Positions 17,888 through 30,393 are shown, numbered from the stretch's first letter. The stretch is DNA of 64,000 nt from Kribbella jejuensis (GCF_006715085.1 NZ_VFMM01000001.1:2108001-2172000), one strand, 5' to 3'. The notes: a model not told the origin generated them from the letters alone. Translations and numbers: made by a program.

Positions 17888-18162
17888 GCGTTCGCCTTCT
17901 CACTGTCGTCCGCAGCGTCCACGTCCGCGGCCGCCTCGGCCGGAGCGTCGACCTCTTCGGTGATGCCCAGAGCGCGCTCCGACAGCACCGTGTAGATGCG
18001 GGCGATGTCCTTACGGACGGCGCGCAGCCGGCCGTGGGACTCCAGCTGGCCCGTGGCAGCCTGGAACCGGAGGTTGAACAGCTCCTCCTTGGCTTCGCCG
18101 AGCTTGCTCAGCAGCTCGTCCCGGCCCAGGTTCCGCAGCTCGGCGGCGGTCAGGGTAGCCAT
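17884..18162 (-). CDS. rpmC: 50S ribosomal protein uL29 with acidic tail
   Basis: uL29 lies at the polypeptide exit and helps dock trigger factor and SRP. Residues 1 to about 66 are a normal L29 ([20 protein letters not shown] and [20 protein letters not shown]). The protein then extends by about 25 Ala/Asp/Glu-rich residues to 92, a tail seen in some actinobacterial L29 proteins. It overlaps rplP by one base and rpsQ by four, so the three are translationally coupled. Confidence 0.96.
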   Translation of the reverse strand: MATLTAAELRNLGRDELLSKLGEAKEELFNLRFQAATGQLESHGRLRAVRKDIARIYTVLSERALGITEEVDAPAEAAADVDAADDSEKANA

Positions 18163-18581
18163 CAGTTCTCACCTGCCTCTCGGGTGATGAAGCGGCACTT
18201 CATCGGCAACTTGTGGATCGCGCGGCGCATCGCCTCGCGAGCGATCTCCTCCGGAACACCGGAGAGCTCGAACATCACGCGGCCGGCCTTCACGTTGGCG
18301 ATCCACCATTCCGGCGAACCCTTACCGGAACCCATCCGGGTCTCGGCCGGCTTCTTGGTCAGCGGACGGTCCGGGTAGATGTTGATCCACACCTTGCCGC
18401 CACGCTTGATGTGCCGGGTCATCGCGATACGAGCGGCCTCGATCTGCCGGTTGGTGACGTAGTGGCTCTCCAGTGCCTGGATGCCGAACTCACCGAAGGC
18501 GAGCGAGGTACCACCCTTGGCCGCGCCGGAGCGCGTCGGGTGGTGCTGCTTGCGGTGCTTGACCTTGCGGGGGATGAGCAT
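18162..18581 (-). CDS. rplP: 50S ribosomal protein uL16
   Basis: uL16 organises the A-site tRNA-binding region of the 50S subunit. The 139-residue product begins [20 protein letters not shown] and carries [20 protein letters not shown]. The residues [20 protein letters not shown] include the conserved Arg loop that is hydroxylated by YcfD in some bacteria. The length is standard. It is 3 bases downstream of rpsC. Confidence 0.97.
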   Translation of the reverse strand: MLIPRKVKHRKQHHPTRSGAAKGGTSLAFGEFGIQALESHYVTNRQIEAARIAMTRHIKRGGKVWINIYPDRPLTKKPAETRMGSGKGSPEWWIANVKAGRVMFELSGVPEEIAREAMRRAIHKLPMKCRFITREAGEN

Positions 18582-18584
18582 CGG

Positions 18585-19457
18585 TCAGCTCTCCGTTCCG
18601 GTCGTCTCGGTCGCCTTGTCGGCAGCCGGCGCGGACTCCGCAGCCCCGCTGTTTGCCGGCACAGCCGCGTTGTCGTTACGCGAATCGCGGCGGTTGTCGC
18701 CACGGCCACCACGGCCGCCACGGTCACCGCGGTCACGGTCGCCACCACGGCCACCGCGGTCGTCGCGGCGGGCCGGCCGGCGCTGCTGAGTGGCGGCGCG
18801 GGCCGCGGCCTGCGCCTCGCGCTCGGCCCGGGAGCCGGCGACGTCACCCTTGTAGATCCAGACCTTCACGCCGATCCGGCCGAAGGTCGTCCGGGCCTCG
18901 TAGAAGCCGTAGTCGATGTCGGCCCGCAGCGTGTGCAGCGGGACGCGACCCTCGCGGTAGAACTCCGACCGCGACATTTCCGCGCCACCGAGCCGGCCGG
19001 AGCACTGGATCCGGATGCCCAGGGCGCCGCCACGCATGGTGGTCTGCATCGCCTTGCGCATCGCGCGGCGGAACGCCACGCGGCCGGACAGCTGCTCGGC
19101 CACGCCCTGCGCGACCAACTGGGCGTCGACCTCGGAGTTCTTCACCTCGAGGATGTTCAGCTGCACCTGCTTGCCGGTGAGCTCCTCGAGCGAGCCGCGG
19201 ATGCGGTCCGCCTCGGCGCCACGGCGGCCGATCACGATGCCCGGACGGGCGGTGTGGATGTCGACCCGGACCCGGTCACGGGTGCGCTCGATCTCCACGC
19301 GGGAGATGCCGGCGCGCTCCATGCCCTTGCTCAGCAGGCGGCGGATCTTGACGTCCTCGCCCACGTAGTCCTTGTACAGCTTGTCGGCGTACCAACGGCT
19401 CTTGTGGTCGGTGCTGATGCCGAGACGGAACCCGTGCGGGTTTACCTTCTGTCCCAC
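18585..19457 (-). CDS. rpsC: 30S ribosomal protein uS3 with RGG-rich tail
   Basis: uS3 forms part of the mRNA entry tunnel and has helicase-like activity there. GTG 19457 gives the family start [23 protein letters not shown] domain follows around residues 40-110 ([20 protein letters not shown]) and the C-terminal S3 domain ends near 212. A disordered tail of about 75 residues follows with repeated Arg/Gly/Asp blocks ([20 protein letters not shown]), then an Ala/Glu/Thr-rich end. RGG tracts are general RNA-binding tails. The gene is one base past rplV. Confidence 0.96.
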   Translation of the reverse strand: MGQKVNPHGFRLGISTDHKSRWYADKLYKDYVGEDVKIRRLLSKGMERAGISRVEIERTRDRVRVDIHTARPGIVIGRRGAEADRIRGSLEELTGKQVQLNILEVKNSEVDAQLVAQGVAEQLSGRVAFRRAMRKAMQTTMRGGALGIRIQCSGRLGGAEMSRSEFYREGRVPLHTLRADIDYGFYEARTTFGRIGVKVWIYKGDVAGSRAEREAQAAARAATQQRRPARRDDRGGRGGDRDRGDRGGRGGRGDNRRDSRNDNAAVPANSGAAESAPAADKATETTGTES

Positions 19458-19458
19458 G

Positions 19459-20064
19459 TCAGGACTCCTTCTTCTCAGCGGTGGCCTTCTTGGCAGCCGT
19501 CTTCTTGGCGGTCGCCTTCTTGGCCGGCTTGTCCGCGGCCTCGTCCGCAGGCTTGGCGTCGGCAGCCTTCTTGGCAGCCTTCTTCGCCGGAGCCTTCTTG
19601 GCCGTGTCCGCGTCCGCCGTCTTCTTGGCGGCGGCCTTCTTGGCCGGCGCCTTCTCGACAGGCTCGTCGGACTCCCGCGGGCCGACGACCACGGTGATGT
19701 GGCTGGTCCGCTTGTCGATCCGGGTGGCCCGGCCCTGCGCACGCGGGCGGTGACGCTTCAGCGTCGGACCCTCGTCCACGAAGGCCTTGACCACGATCAG
19801 GTCGGCCCGGCTCAGGTGTTCGGTGCCCTCGGCGTTCGCCGCGGCGCTGTCGACGACCTTGTACACGGTCGCGGCAGCGGCCTGCGGGGCGAACTTCAGA
19901 GTGGCGAGTGCGTCGTCGACGCCCAGACCGCGCACCAGGTCGACCACGCGGCGCGCCTTCATCGGCGTCACGCGGACGAAGCGCGCGACCGCGAAGGCCC
20001 CGGGCTGCTCGCCCAGCAGGCTCTCGCGACGGGCGCTGATCGCCCTACGCTCTTGAACGCTCAT
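19459..20064 (-). CDS. rplV: 50S ribosomal protein uL22 with Lys/Ala tail
   Basis: uL22 lines the nascent-peptide tunnel with a long beta-hairpin, and mutations there can give macrolide resistance. Residues to about 135 contain the L22 core ([20 protein letters not shown]; hairpin region [20 protein letters not shown]). Beyond this, about 65 residues of [10 protein letters not shown] repeats extend the protein to 201, against a usual length of about 110-125. The tail resembles histone H1-like and mycobacterial HupB tails. An N-terminal extension of about 20 residues is also present. Confidence 0.95.
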   Translation of the reverse strand: MSVQERRAISARRESLLGEQPGAFAVARFVRVTPMKARRVVDLVRGLGVDDALATLKFAPQAAAATVYKVVDSAAANAEGTEHLSRADLIVVKAFVDEGPTLKRHRPRAQGRATRIDKRTSHITVVVGPRESDEPVEKAPAKKAAAKKTADADTAKKAPAKKAAKKAADAKPADEAADKPAKKATAKKTAAKKATAEKKES

Positions 20065-20119
20065 GATGTTCGAATCTCTCCGTAGATTGCTTTCGCTTCG
20101 TCACTGAATCCCTTGCGGG

Positions 20120-20401
20120 TCAGCGACGCCGTGACTTCCGGTCGTCCTTCTCGTGACCCTTGAACGTCCGGGTCGGGGCGAACTCGCCGAGCTTGTGCCC
20201 GACCATCGAGTCCGTCACGAACACCGGCACGTGCTTGCGGCCGTCGTGCACCGCGAGCGTGTGGCCGATCATGTCCGGCACGATCATCGATCGGCGGGAC
20301 CAGGTCTTGATGACGTTCTTGGTGCCCTTCTCGTTCTGCACCTCCACCTTCTTCATCAGGTGGTGGTCGACGAACGGGCCCTTCTTGAGACTACGTGGCA
20401 T
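20120..20401 (-). CDS. rpsS: 30S ribosomal protein uS19
   Basis: uS19 binds the 30S head with uS13 and forms intersubunit contacts. The 93-residue sequence is typical: [20 protein letters not shown], then [20 protein letters not shown] and [20 protein letters not shown]. The basic tail is intact. It is 15 bases downstream of rplB and 55 upstream of rplV. Confidence 0.97.
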   Translation of the reverse strand: MPRSLKKGPFVDHHLMKKVEVQNEKGTKNVIKTWSRRSMIVPDMIGHTLAVHDGRKHVPVFVTDSMVGHKLGEFAPTRTFKGHEKDDRKSRRR

Positions 20402-20416
20402 CTGGCCGGCTCCCTA

Positions 20417-21250
20417 TCAGCGCTTCTTGCCGGCCTTGCGACGCCGGACGATCATGCGGTCGCTTTCCTTGCGGGTGCGGGTCCGGCCTTCCGGCTGGCC
20501 CCACGGGGACACCGGGTGGCGACCACCCGAGGTCTTACCCTCACCACCACCGTGCGGGTGGTCGACCGGGTTCATCGCGACACCGCGGACGGTCGGGCGC
20601 TTGCCCTTCCAGCGCATCCGGCCCGCCTTGCCCCAGTTGATGTTCGACTGCTCGCCGTTGCCGACCTCACCGAGGGTGGCGCGGCAGCGCACGTCGACCA
20701 TCCGGACCTCGCCGGACGGCATCCGCAGGGTGGCCATCCGGCCTTCCTTGGCGACCAGCTGGATGCTGGAACCGGCCGAGCGGGCCATCTTGGCGCCGCC
20801 GCCGGGCCGCAGCTCGACCGCGTGGATCGTGGAACCGACCGGGATGTTGCGCAGCGGCAGGTTGTTGCCCACCTTGATGTCGGCGGCCGGGCCGTTCTCG
20901 ACGATCGTGCCCTGCTGCAGGGTGGACGGGGCGAGGATGTAGCGCTTCTCGCCGTCCACGTAGTGCAGCAGCGCGATCCGCGCGGTGCGGTTCGGGTCGT
21001 ACTCGATGTGCGCGACCTTGGCCGGCACGCCGTCCTTGTCGTAGCGCTTGAAGTCGATCAGCCGGTACGCCCGCTTGTGACCGCCACCGTGGTGCCGGGT
21101 GGTGATCTTGCCGGAGCTGTTCCGGCCGCCCTTCTTCGGCAGCGGACGCAGCAGCGACTTCTCCGGGGTCGAACGGGTGAGCTCGACGAAGTCGGCCACG
21201 CTCGAGCCACGGCGGCCCGGCGTCGTCGGCTTGTACTTGCGGATTCCCAT
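20417..21250 (-). CDS. rplB: 50S ribosomal protein uL2
   Basis: uL2 is essential for subunit association and peptidyl-transferase centre structure. The 277-residue product contains the N-terminal [18 protein letters not shown] region and the OB and SH3-like folds. It also has the universally conserved loop [20 protein letters not shown] with the His important for the catalytic centre. The start overlaps the rplW stop by one base. Confidence 0.98.
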   Translation of the reverse strand: MGIRKYKPTTPGRRGSSVADFVELTRSTPEKSLLRPLPKKGGRNSSGKITTRHHGGGHKRAYRLIDFKRYDKDGVPAKVAHIEYDPNRTARIALLHYVDGEKRYILAPSTLQQGTIVENGPAADIKVGNNLPLRNIPVGSTIHAVELRPGGGAKMARSAGSSIQLVAKEGRMATLRMPSGEVRMVDVRCRATLGEVGNGEQSNINWGKAGRMRWKGKRPTVRGVAMNPVDHPHGGGEGKTSGGRHPVSPWGQPEGRTRTRKESDRMIVRRRKAGKKR

Positions 21251-21555
21251 TACGACTGGCCTCCGAAGATATCGATGCGGTCGTCGCCCTTCAGCGTCAC
21301 GATCGCCCGCTTGGTGTCCGGGCGCTTGCCCCAGCCGGCACGAGTGCGGCGGCGCTTGCCCTTGCGGTTCAGGGTGTTGACGTCCGTGACCTTGACCTTG
21401 AACACCTTCTCGACCGCGAGCTTGATCTCGGTCTTGTTGGCGTCCGGTGCGACCTCGAACGTGTACTTCTGCTCGTCCAGCAGGCCGTAGCTCTTCTCGC
21501 TCACGACCGGCCGGAGCAGCACGTCGCGGGGGTCCTTGTTGACTCCGTGGCTCAT
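21250..21555 (-). CDS. rplW: 50S ribosomal protein uL23
   Basis: uL23 sits at the tunnel exit and docks trigger factor and the signal recognition particle. The 101-residue product contains [40 protein letters not shown] and the basic loop [20 protein letters not shown]. Length is normal. It overlaps rplD by 4 bases and rplB by one, so the run is tightly coupled. Confidence 0.97.
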   Translation of the reverse strand: MSHGVNKDPRDVLLRPVVSEKSYGLLDEQKYTFEVAPDANKTEIKLAVEKVFKVKVTDVNTLNRKGKRRRTRAGWGKRPDTKRAIVTLKGDDRIDIFGGQS

Positions 21556-22244
21556 GCTTCTACCTCCTCGGCCTCAGTCGACGTGGCGACGGCCTTGACG
21601 GACTTGCCCTTGGGCGCGCCGGCGACGAACGCGTCGAGTGCACTCTTGGTGAACACGACCGCGTCGCTGCACAGCACGTCGTACGCGTTCAGCTGGTCGG
21701 CCGCGATCAGGTGCACGTGCTGCACGTTGCGCAGGCTCAGCCAGGTGATCTCGTCGGCGCGGTCGACCACGACCAGCGCCTTGCCCGGGTCGGTGACCTC
21801 GCCGAGCACCTTCAGCGCCGACTTGGTGGAAGGCTTGTCGCCGTCCACGAAGCTCTCGACGACGAACACGCGGCCGTCACGGGCCCGGTCCGACAGCGAG
21901 CCGCGGAGCGCGGCGGCGATCATCTTCTTCGGGGTCCGCTGGCTGTAGTCGCGCGGCACCGGGCCGTGGACGACGCCACCACCGGTGAACTGTGGCGCGC
22001 GGGTCGAACCCTGGCGGGCGCGACCGGTGCCCTTCTGGCGGTACGGCTTGGCGCCACCGCCGGACACCTCGCCCCGGGTCTTCGCCTTGTGCGTGCCCTG
22101 ACGGGCCGCCGCCAGCTGGGCCACCACGACCTGGTGGATCAGCGGCACGTTGACCTGGACGTCGAACAGCTCGGCCGGAAGCTCGGCGGAACCCTTCTTG
22201 GTGACCTTGTCGCCCTTCACGGCGACGACGTCGACGGTGCTCAC
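21552..22244 (-). CDS. rplD: 50S ribosomal protein uL4
   Basis: uL4 has a globular surface domain and a long loop reaching the exit tunnel. In E. coli it also represses the S10 operon. The 230-residue sequence includes the tunnel loop motif [20 protein letters not shown] and the fold end [14 protein letters not shown] short Glu-rich end follows. There is a 4-base overlap with rplC (ATGA). No L4-responsive leader of the E. coli type was recognised upstream. Confidence 0.97.
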   Translation of the reverse strand: MSTVDVVAVKGDKVTKKGSAELPAELFDVQVNVPLIHQVVVAQLAAARQGTHKAKTRGEVSGGGAKPYRQKGTGRARQGSTRAPQFTGGGVVHGPVPRDYSQRTPKKMIAAALRGSLSDRARDGRVFVVESFVDGDKPSTKSALKVLGEVTDPGKALVVVDRADEITWLSLRNVQHVHLIAADQLNAYDVLCSDAVVFTKSALDAFVAGAPKGKSVKAVATSTEAEEVEA

Positions 22245-22897
22245 TTCGCAGCTCCCTTCGCGGCGTTGCGGATCAGCACCAGGCCGCCCTTGGGGCCCGG
22301 GACCGCACCCTTCAGCAGGATCAGGCCGCGCTCGGTGTCCACAGCGTGCACGGAGACGTTCTGCGTGGTGACGTTCTCGCCACCCATGCGTCCGGCCATC
22401 CGCAGGCCCTTGAAGACCCGGCCCGGGGTGGCGCAGCCACCGATGGAGCCCGGCGAACGGTGCTTCTTGTGCACACCGTGGGTGGCCCGCAGACCACCGA
22501 AGCCGTGCCGCTTCATGACACCGGCGAAGCCCTTGCCCTTGCTGGTCGCGGAGACGTCGACGCGCTCGCCGGCCGCGAAGGTCTCGGCCTTCAGCTCCTG
22601 GCCCAGCGAGTACTCGCTCGCGTCCGCGGTGCGCAGCTCCAGCAGGTGCCGGCGCGGGGTCACGCCGGCCTTGTCGAAGTGGCCGCGGGCGGGCTTGGTC
22701 ACCTTGCGCGGGTCGATGTCGCCGAAAGCGATCTGCACGCCGTCGTAGCCGTCGCGGTCCGAGGTACGGACGCCGGTGACGACGCAGGGGCCGGCCTGGA
22801 TCACGGTGACGGGGACGACGCGGTTGTTCTCGTCCCAGGTCTGGGTCATGCCGAGCTTGGTGCCCAGCAGACCGCGCGTGTTCTTCACAGTGCTCAT
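22241..22897 (-). CDS. rplC: 50S ribosomal protein uL3
   Basis: uL3 is an assembly initiator reaching the peptidyl-transferase centre. ATG 22897 is chosen because GGAAAG lies 5 bases upstream and the N-terminus ([20 protein letters not shown]) is the family one; a longer in-frame version from 22939 would overlap rpsJ. Key segments are [20 protein letters not shown] and [20 protein letters not shown]. The latter carries the loop near the catalytic centre where linezolid/tiamulin resistance changes arise. Length is 218 residues. Confidence 0.97.
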   Translation of the reverse strand: MSTVKNTRGLLGTKLGMTQTWDENNRVVPVTVIQAGPCVVTGVRTSDRDGYDGVQIAFGDIDPRKVTKPARGHFDKAGVTPRRHLLELRTADASEYSLGQELKAETFAAGERVDVSATSKGKGFAGVMKRHGFGGLRATHGVHKKHRSPGSIGGCATPGRVFKGLRMAGRMGGENVTTQNVSVHAVDTERGLILLKGAVPGPKGGLVLIRNAAKGAAK

Positions 22898-22913
22898 TGG
22901 TCTTTCCGCGTCC

Positions 22914-23222
22914 TCAGAGCTTGATCTCGATGTCGACACCGGCCGGCAGGTCGAGACGCATCAGCGAGTCGACGGTCTTCGGCGTGGGGTCGATGATGTC
23001 GATGAGCCGCTTGTGGGTGCGCATCTCGAAGTGCTCGCGGCTGTCCTTGTACTTGTGCGGCGAGCGGATGACGCAGAACACGTTCTTTTCCGTCGGCAAC
23101 GGCACCGGGCCAGCAACCTTCGCACCAGTACGCGTCACCGTGTCGACAATCTTGCGTGCCGAGCTGTCGATGACCTCGTGGTCGTAGGCCTTCAGCCGGA
23201 TGCGGATCTTCTGTCCCGCCAT
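22914..23222 (-). CDS. rpsJ: 30S ribosomal protein uS10 (NusE)
   Basis: uS10 is a 30S head protein that also acts as NusE in transcription antitermination and couples transcription to translation through NusG. The 102-residue product starts [20 protein letters not shown] and includes the loop [20 protein letters not shown]. It ends [13 protein letters not shown]. The start at 23222 gives the family length; frame upstream of it is leader. It is the first gene of the S10 operon, 16 bases before rplC. Confidence 0.97.
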   Translation of the reverse strand: MAGQKIRIRLKAYDHEVIDSSARKIVDTVTRTGAKVAGPVPLPTEKNVFCVIRSPHKYKDSREHFEMRTHKRLIDIIDPTPKTVDSLMRLDLPAGVDIEIKL

Positions 23223-23448
23223 CGCTTCGCTTCGTCCTTCTCTATCGTCTAACGGTGCGTTGCTCCGACCCCCGCGGTCGGGTGTGTCGCGTGCGCGGAA
23301 CGCGCGTGACTCACCGCTTTTCGACCTGGTTTGGAGATCGGGGCCCCGGTCTCGGACCGGAACCTCGGCATGGTCTCCGGTCCGGCGCACCAGCCAGATC
23401 AAGAAGATCTGGGACGCGCCCCGGCGGCCTCGCCTGAGCAACCTGAAT
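23223..23448 (-). promoter_or_regulatory. Long 5' leader of the S10 operon
   Basis: This is the proximal part of the 360-base gene-free stretch between rpsJ and tuf. It holds no convincing ORF. It contains a 30-base element (23267-23296) identical to one in the rpsL leader, within which CCGACC and GGTCGG can form a small hairpin on the minus strand. Immediately before rpsJ is a purine-rich ribosome-binding region. A leader of about 220 bases suggests post-transcriptional control of the operon. Confidence 0.55.
23267..23296 (-). repeat. 30-base ribosomal-leader element, copy 1 (S10 operon)
   Basis: Thirty bases, beginning GACCCCCGCGG and ending GCGTGCGC on the plus strand, are identical to 27923-27952 in front of rpsL. 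Flanking sequence is not conserved. Read on the minus strand it contains ACACACCCGACC, a string I associate with leaders of ribosomal operons in other actinobacteria. Confidence 0.85.
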
Positions 23449-23479
23449 ATTGTGCCAGAGATCGGCGCCGGAACGCCAA
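23449..23479 (-). promoter_or_regulatory. Possible promoter of the S10 operon
   Basis: On the minus strand, TTGGCG (23474-23479) and CACAAT (23449-23454) are separated by 19 bases. Spacing is slightly long and the -10 is imperfect. It is the best candidate in the gap and lies just downstream of the tuf terminators. Confidence 0.4.
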
Positions 23480-23493
23480 TCGGGTGGCTTCAC

Positions 23494-23528
23494 GCCCGAT
23501 CCCATCCCACCTGAGCGTGGGATCGGGC
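23494..23528 (-). terminator. Second terminator after tuf
   Basis: An 11-base-pair perfect stem (GCCCGATCCCA pairing with TGGGATCGGGC) closes a 13-base loop. It is the distal member of a tandem pair behind tuf. Confidence 0.7.
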
Positions 23529-23536
23529 GCAAAGCA

Positions 23537-23576
23537 GAGGTCCGCGGGGGCTCAGTTCCGAGCCCTCGCGGACCTC
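23537..23576 (-). terminator. First terminator after tuf
   Basis: A stem of 17 base pairs with one mismatch (GAGGTCCGCG... pairing with ...CGCGGACCTC) begins 6 bases after the tuf stop codon. It is followed on the minus strand by TGCTTTG. This ends the str operon. Confidence 0.85.
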
Positions 23577-23582
23577 ATGAGA

Positions 23583-24776
<1,194 letters not shown>

Positions 24777-24850
24777 TGGGGCCCTCCTAGATAAATGTTG
24801 ACTACGCCGTACGCCGACGCGCTTGGGGTGTGGTGGCCAGGAACGAGTTG

Positions 24851-26962
<2,112 letters not shown>

Positions 26963-27032
26963 CTCGGTGGTCTACCTCTCGATTCTGTACTGCGTCAAAG
27001 GGTGAGCGCTGGGGTCCGGATCGGACCCCGGA

Positions 27033-27503
27033 TCACCAGCGGTAGTGGGCGAAAGCCTTGTTGGCTTCGGCCATCTTGTGCGTGTCCTCGCGGCGCTTCA
27101 CCGACGCACCGAGACCGTTGGACGCGTCCAGGATCTCGTTCATCAGCCGCTCGGACATGGTCTTCTCGCGGCGGGCCCGCGAGTACGTCGTCAGCCAGCG
27201 CAGCGCCAGCGTGGTCGACCGGCCCGGCTTGACCTCGATCGGCACCTGGTAGGTGGCGCCACCGACCCGGCGGCTCTTCACCTCGATGCTCGGCTTCACG
27301 TTGTCCAGCGCACGCTTCAGCGTGATCACCGGGTCGGTGCCGGTCTTCGTCCGGGTGCCCTCGAGCGCGTCGTAGACGATCCGCTGGGCGATCTGCTTCT
27401 TGCCGTCGACCAGGATCTTGGAGATCAACTGGGTGACGAGCGGCGAACTGTAGACCGGGTCGATGATGACCGGGCGCTTCGGGGCGGGGCCCTTGCGCGG
27501 CAT
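27033..27503 (-). CDS. rpsG: 30S ribosomal protein uS7
   Basis: uS7 nucleates the 30S head and lies near the E site and mRNA exit. The 156-residue sequence starts [20 protein letters not shown] and contains [20 protein letters not shown]. It ends [11 protein letters not shown], the full-length bacterial form. Its start codon overlaps the rpsL stop by one base. In E. coli S7 represses this operon; no matching target hairpin was identified in the overlap here. Confidence 0.97.
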   Translation of the reverse strand: MPRKGPAPKRPVIIDPVYSSPLVTQLISKILVDGKKQIAQRIVYDALEGTRTKTGTDPVITLKRALDNVKPSIEVKSRRVGGATYQVPIEVKPGRSTTLALRWLTTYSRARREKTMSERLMNEILDASNGLGASVKRREDTHKMAEANKAFAHYRW

Positions 27504-27877
27504 TAGCTCTTCTCCTTCTTCGCGCCGTAGAGGCTGCGGGCCTGCTTACGGTTCTTCACACCCTGGGTGTCGAGCGAACCGCGGATGATCTTGTAGCGGA
27601 CACCCGGGAGGTCCTTCACCCGGCCGCCACGGACGAGCACGATCGAGTGCTCCTGCAGGTTGTGGCCGACACCGGGGATGTACGCGGTGACCTCGATGCC
27701 GCTGGTCAGGCGGACACGCGCGACCTTACGAAGGGCCGAGTTCGGCTTCTTCGGCGTGGTCGTGTAGACGCGCGTGCACACACCACGACGCTGAGGGGAA
27801 CCCTTCAGGGCCGGCGTCTTGTTCTTGGACACCTTGTCCTGGCGGCCCTTGCGGACCAGCTGCTGAATGGTGGGCAC
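27503..27877 (-). CDS. rpsL: 30S ribosomal protein uS12
   Basis: uS12 sits at the decoding centre and controls accuracy; its substitutions confer streptomycin resistance. The 124-residue protein has [20 protein letters not shown] and [12 protein letters not shown]. Lys43 and Lys88, the usual resistance positions, are wild type, so the gene predicts a streptomycin-sensitive ribosome. The start is GTG 27877. It is the first gene of the str operon and has a long leader and a strong promoter (28073-28101). Confidence 0.97.
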   Translation of the reverse strand: MPTIQQLVRKGRQDKVSKNKTPALKGSPQRRGVCTRVYTTTPKKPNSALRKVARVRLTSGIEVTAYIPGVGHNLQEHSIVLVRGGRVKDLPGVRYKIIRGSLDTQGVKNRKQARSLYGAKKEKS

Positions 27878-28072
27878 CGCGTAGCTCTTTCTGTCGTCCG
27901 GCTGGGTTTGTAGCTTTTACCTGACCCCCGCGGTCGGGTGTGTCGCGTGCGCACGAGCAGACCGAAGCCGTAATCTTCCAGACTGTCGGCAGGAGTCCCG
28001 TGCCACGCGGCCCGACCCGAAGGACTCGGGGCACGCATGACGGCCCAGGAAAGACCCCGGGCACGATCGTTA
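27878..28072 (-). promoter_or_regulatory. 5' leader of the str operon
   Basis: About 190 bases separate the predicted promoter from the rpsL start. The leader carries the 30-base element shared with the S10 leader (27923-27952) and several GC-rich palindromic runs around 27970-28065. No ORF with coding character was found. It is likely regulatory, with the mechanism unknown. Confidence 0.55.
27923..27952 (-). repeat. 30-base ribosomal-leader element, copy 2 (str operon)
   Basis: These bases are identical over 30 positions to 23267-23296 ahead of rpsJ. In this copy the element lies 45 bases upstream of the rpsL start; in the other it lies 44 bases upstream of rpsJ. Position as well as sequence is therefore conserved. 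Confidence 0.85.
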
Positions 28073-28101
28073 AGACTAGCGGGTGCCTCAAGCACGGTCA
28101 A
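28073..28101 (-). promoter_or_regulatory. Promoter of the str operon
   Basis: On the minus strand, TTGACC (28096-28101) and TAGTCT (28073-28078) are separated by 17 bases. This is the best sigma-70-type promoter match in the window, as expected for a strongly expressed operon. Confidence 0.8.
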
Positions 28102-28152
28102 AATGAGTAACCGACCGCCGTGGAGAGCCTCCGCCCTTCCAGTGTACAGGGC

Positions 28153-28935
28153 CTACGGAGTGGCCCTGCCGGCCAGGAAATCGCTGCCCACGACTGCGTC
28201 TCCCTCGACCGTCAGAACGGCCGTCGGCAAGCGCTTCCACAGGCACAGGTCGAGCTCCGCCGCGGTCCCCGAGAGCACCGCTTCGCCGACCGCCCTGCCG
28301 CGCTCGACCGCGGGCGGATTCCCTTCTGACAAAGGCGTCAGCGTCCATTCGTGCCCGGTGTCGGTGGCCCGTACGCCGACCTGCCGGGTGACCGCCGGAG
28401 CGAACCCGCGGGCGAGCATCCGGGGCAGGAACACCTCGAACACCTCGTCCACTCCGTCGGCCGCGATCGCCGCAGGTATCACCTCCAGACCAGTGCCGGC
28501 CTCTTGAGCGGCGGCCTGCCGGGCGTCCACGAGGTGGATGACCGTCTCATGCAGGCGCCGCCGGGCCCAGAATCCGGCGCGCTGATCGACCGGCGCGAAG
28601 TTCCAGCAGGGTTCGTCCGGATCGACCGCCCGGATCGCCGCGGACAGCGCCGCGCTGGTGGCGGCATACCAGTCGGCCCAGGAGATCGTCGTCCGCAGTA
28701 CCTCCGGGACCTGCTGGGAGGTGCCGCTGAGCACGATCGAGGCCGCCCAGCGCTGCCCGGAGCCGATGTGCAGCGCCAGGTCGGCGACCGTCCAGCCCGG
28801 GCACGCGGGCACCGGCCGGGACGGGTCGAGATCGCCGAGGACGGCCGCCAGCTCGGCGGCCGTCCGGTCGAACTCGGCGAGGTGGTCGATCGGGTCCTGG
28901 GACCCGATCGACGCAGCGGAGAAACCTTCAGGCAC
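28153..28935 (-). CDS. Maleylpyruvate-isomerase-family (DinB-like) mycothiol-dependent enzyme
   Basis: The 260-residue protein has the N-terminal four-helix metal-binding fold of the mycothiol-dependent maleylpyruvate isomerase (MDMPI) family. CPGWTVADLALHIGSGQRWA carries His56, and ARRRLHETVIHLVDA carries His129 and His134, the usual zinc/metal ligands. A C-terminal sterol-carrier-like domain follows (EAVLSGTAAELDLCLWKRLP). Such enzymes use mycothiol in actinobacteria; the substrate is unknown for most members. It overlaps the upstream hydrolase fusion by 8 bases, so the two are one operon. It lies between rpsL and rpoC, away from any aromatic-degradation genes. Confidence 0.85.
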   Translation of the reverse strand: MPEGFSAASIGSQDPIDHLAEFDRTAAELAAVLGDLDPSRPVPACPGWTVADLALHIGSGQRWAASIVLSGTSQQVPEVLRTTISWADWYAATSAALSAAIRAVDPDEPCWNFAPVDQRAGFWARRRLHETVIHLVDARQAAAQEAGTGLEVIPAAIAADGVDEVFEVFLPRMLARGFAPAVTRQVGVRATDTGHEWTLTPLSEGNPPAVERGRAVGEAVLSGTAAELDLCLWKRLPTAVLTVEGDAVVGSDFLAGRATP

Positions 28936-30232
28936 GGAACTCGACGTCGGTGATAGCGCCGTCGACGACCCGGTAGAGCGCCAGCTGCGGGACGGCGCCG
29001 TCGTCGTCGTAGCTGTTCACGTGCTCCACCACCCACTCCCCCAGGGTGATCTTCTGCAGCACTTCGGTCTTGCAGCGGCCGGCCTCGAAGAGCGGGCGGT
29101 AATACTCCCGGAGGAACCGGCGGCCCTTCAGTTCGGAGCCGTTCGCGAGCAGGATGCGCGCCGTCGGCGAGTACGTCGCCAGGAAGGCCTCGAGGTCGTG
29201 TGCGGCGTACGCCGCGTGCTCGCGGGCGATCACCCGCGCCGCGGGCGTCTCGGCGGTGACAGCGGCCACCGTGGCCACCCCTAAGTCCGCAAGCGATGCC
29301 TGGACGGCCGGCACGACAGGAGCGGCCGGCGTGACAGCTGCCGGGACGGCCGGTGGCTGTTCGGGCTTCGGTGCCTGCCGAGTGGCGGGTTCGGCAGGTG
29401 CCTTGGGAGCCGTGGCGACCGCGGTCCTGGTCGTCCGGCGGGTAGCGGTGGTGGTGGTCGTCTTCCGGGCCGGTGGTGGTGGGACGAGGAGCTTGCCGTC
29501 GGCGCCAGGCTGCTCGCCGAGGTGGGCGATCGCCCAGTCGAGAGCCTTGGTCACGGCGGCGCGTGATTCTTCGGTGTGGTCGAGCATGTCGAACCCGTGG
29601 TGCCCTTTCGGTACGTCGATGATGTCCAGCGCGGCGCCACCCGCGGAGACGAACTCCGCTACCGGACCGGCGAGCTCCTCACGCTCGAGTCCGACTCTTG
29701 TCAGCAGCACAGGCAGGTCCTTGTGTTTGCCGATCACCTCGGCAGCAGTTACCAGATCGTCGACACCGGGCGGGGTGGCGAGCAACGGGTAGGTCAGGGA
29801 TACGAAGCGCAGCCAGTCGGGGCGGCTGTCCAGCCACTCCCCGGCCAGCAGGCCGGCGCCCGAGAAGAACCACAGCCCGACCCGATCGGGGTCGACCCGT
29901 GGATCCGAACGCAGTACGGCGACCGCGGCCTCCACCTCGTCCGCGGCCTCGACCAGGCGGTCGAGGCCGTGGATCAGGCTGTGGTCGACGACTGCGGCCA
30001 CCAGGCCTCGCCTGGCGGCAGCGGTCGCGTAGCCCTTGTAGACCGGCCAGTCCCGAGGCATCACCTCGAGGCCGTCCGGTCCGGGTCCCCCGTGCACGAA
30101 GAGAATTGCGCCGCCTCGGGCGGTACCGGGCGGGCGGTACAGGTCGATCTCCCCCAGGCGATCGACGCGTACGTCAGAACCTTCCAGAACCCCCAAGACG
30201 AAAGGCCGCAAGTAGGCCGGCAAATCCGTCAT
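28928..30232 (-). CDS. Dienelactone-hydrolase-like alpha/beta hydrolase fused to a SnoaL-like domain
   Basis: From ATG 30232 the 434-residue protein has an alpha/beta-hydrolase domain to about residue 245. It shows an oxyanion-side HGGPGPDG motif (47-54), a nucleophile elbow variant FFSGAG with Ser124, and the catalytic His in KGHHGFDML (about 211-212). A Pro/Thr/Ala/Lys linker (about 248-318) joins it to a C-terminal SnoaL/NTF2-like domain (VIAREHAAYAAHDLEAFLAT to the end). Ester or lactone hydrolysis is likely for the first domain; the second may bind or isomerise a small ligand. It overlaps the mycothiol-type enzyme at its 3' end. I do not know a characterised protein with this arrangement. 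Confidence 0.8.
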   Translation of the reverse strand: MTDLPAYLRPFVLGVLEGSDVRVDRLGEIDLYRPPGTARGGAILFVHGGPGPDGLEVMPRDWPVYKGYATAAARRGLVAAVVDHSLIHGLDRLVEAADEVEAAVAVLRSDPRVDPDRVGLWFFSGAGLLAGEWLDSRPDWLRFVSLTYPLLATPPGVDDLVTAAEVIGKHKDLPVLLTRVGLEREELAGPVAEFVSAGGAALDIIDVPKGHHGFDMLDHTEESRAAVTKALDWAIAHLGEQPGADGKLLVPPPPARKTTTTTATRRTTRTAVATAPKAPAEPATRQAPKPEQPPAVPAAVTPAAPVVPAVQASLADLGVATVAAVTAETPAARVIAREHAAYAAHDLEAFLATYSPTARILLANGSELKGRRFLREYYRPLFEAGRCKTEVLQKITLGEWVVEHVNSYDDDGAVPQLALYRVVDGAITDVEFRA

Positions 30233-30309
30233 GCACCAATCTTGGCGCATCCGGCGGACACTTTCAGCCGCCACCCCGAGTGTCTTCGCCGGCCGCGCCG
30301 AAAAGCCGC

Positions 30310-30343
30310 GAGGGCGGCACTCCCGGATGGAAGTGCCGCCCTC
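30310..30343 (-). terminator. Terminator after rpoC
   Basis: A perfect 12-base-pair stem (GAGGGCGGCACT pairing with AGTGCCGCCCTC, 10-base loop) is followed on the minus strand by GCGGCTTTTC. It is about 50 bases beyond the rpoC stop codon. Confidence 0.9.
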
Positions 30344-30393
30344 TGTATTAATACTTTCCCCGCCCCACCGCCCCGGTCGGGGATTGACTCGAA

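Noticed and set aside
18585..19742. N-terminally extended uS3 of 385 residues
   Set aside because: The first 95 residues are a shadow of the rplV Lys/Ala repeat tail. GTG 19457 gives the family N-terminus.
27503..27877. Streptomycin-resistance substitutions in rpsL
   Set aside because: Lys43 and Lys88 are both wild type.
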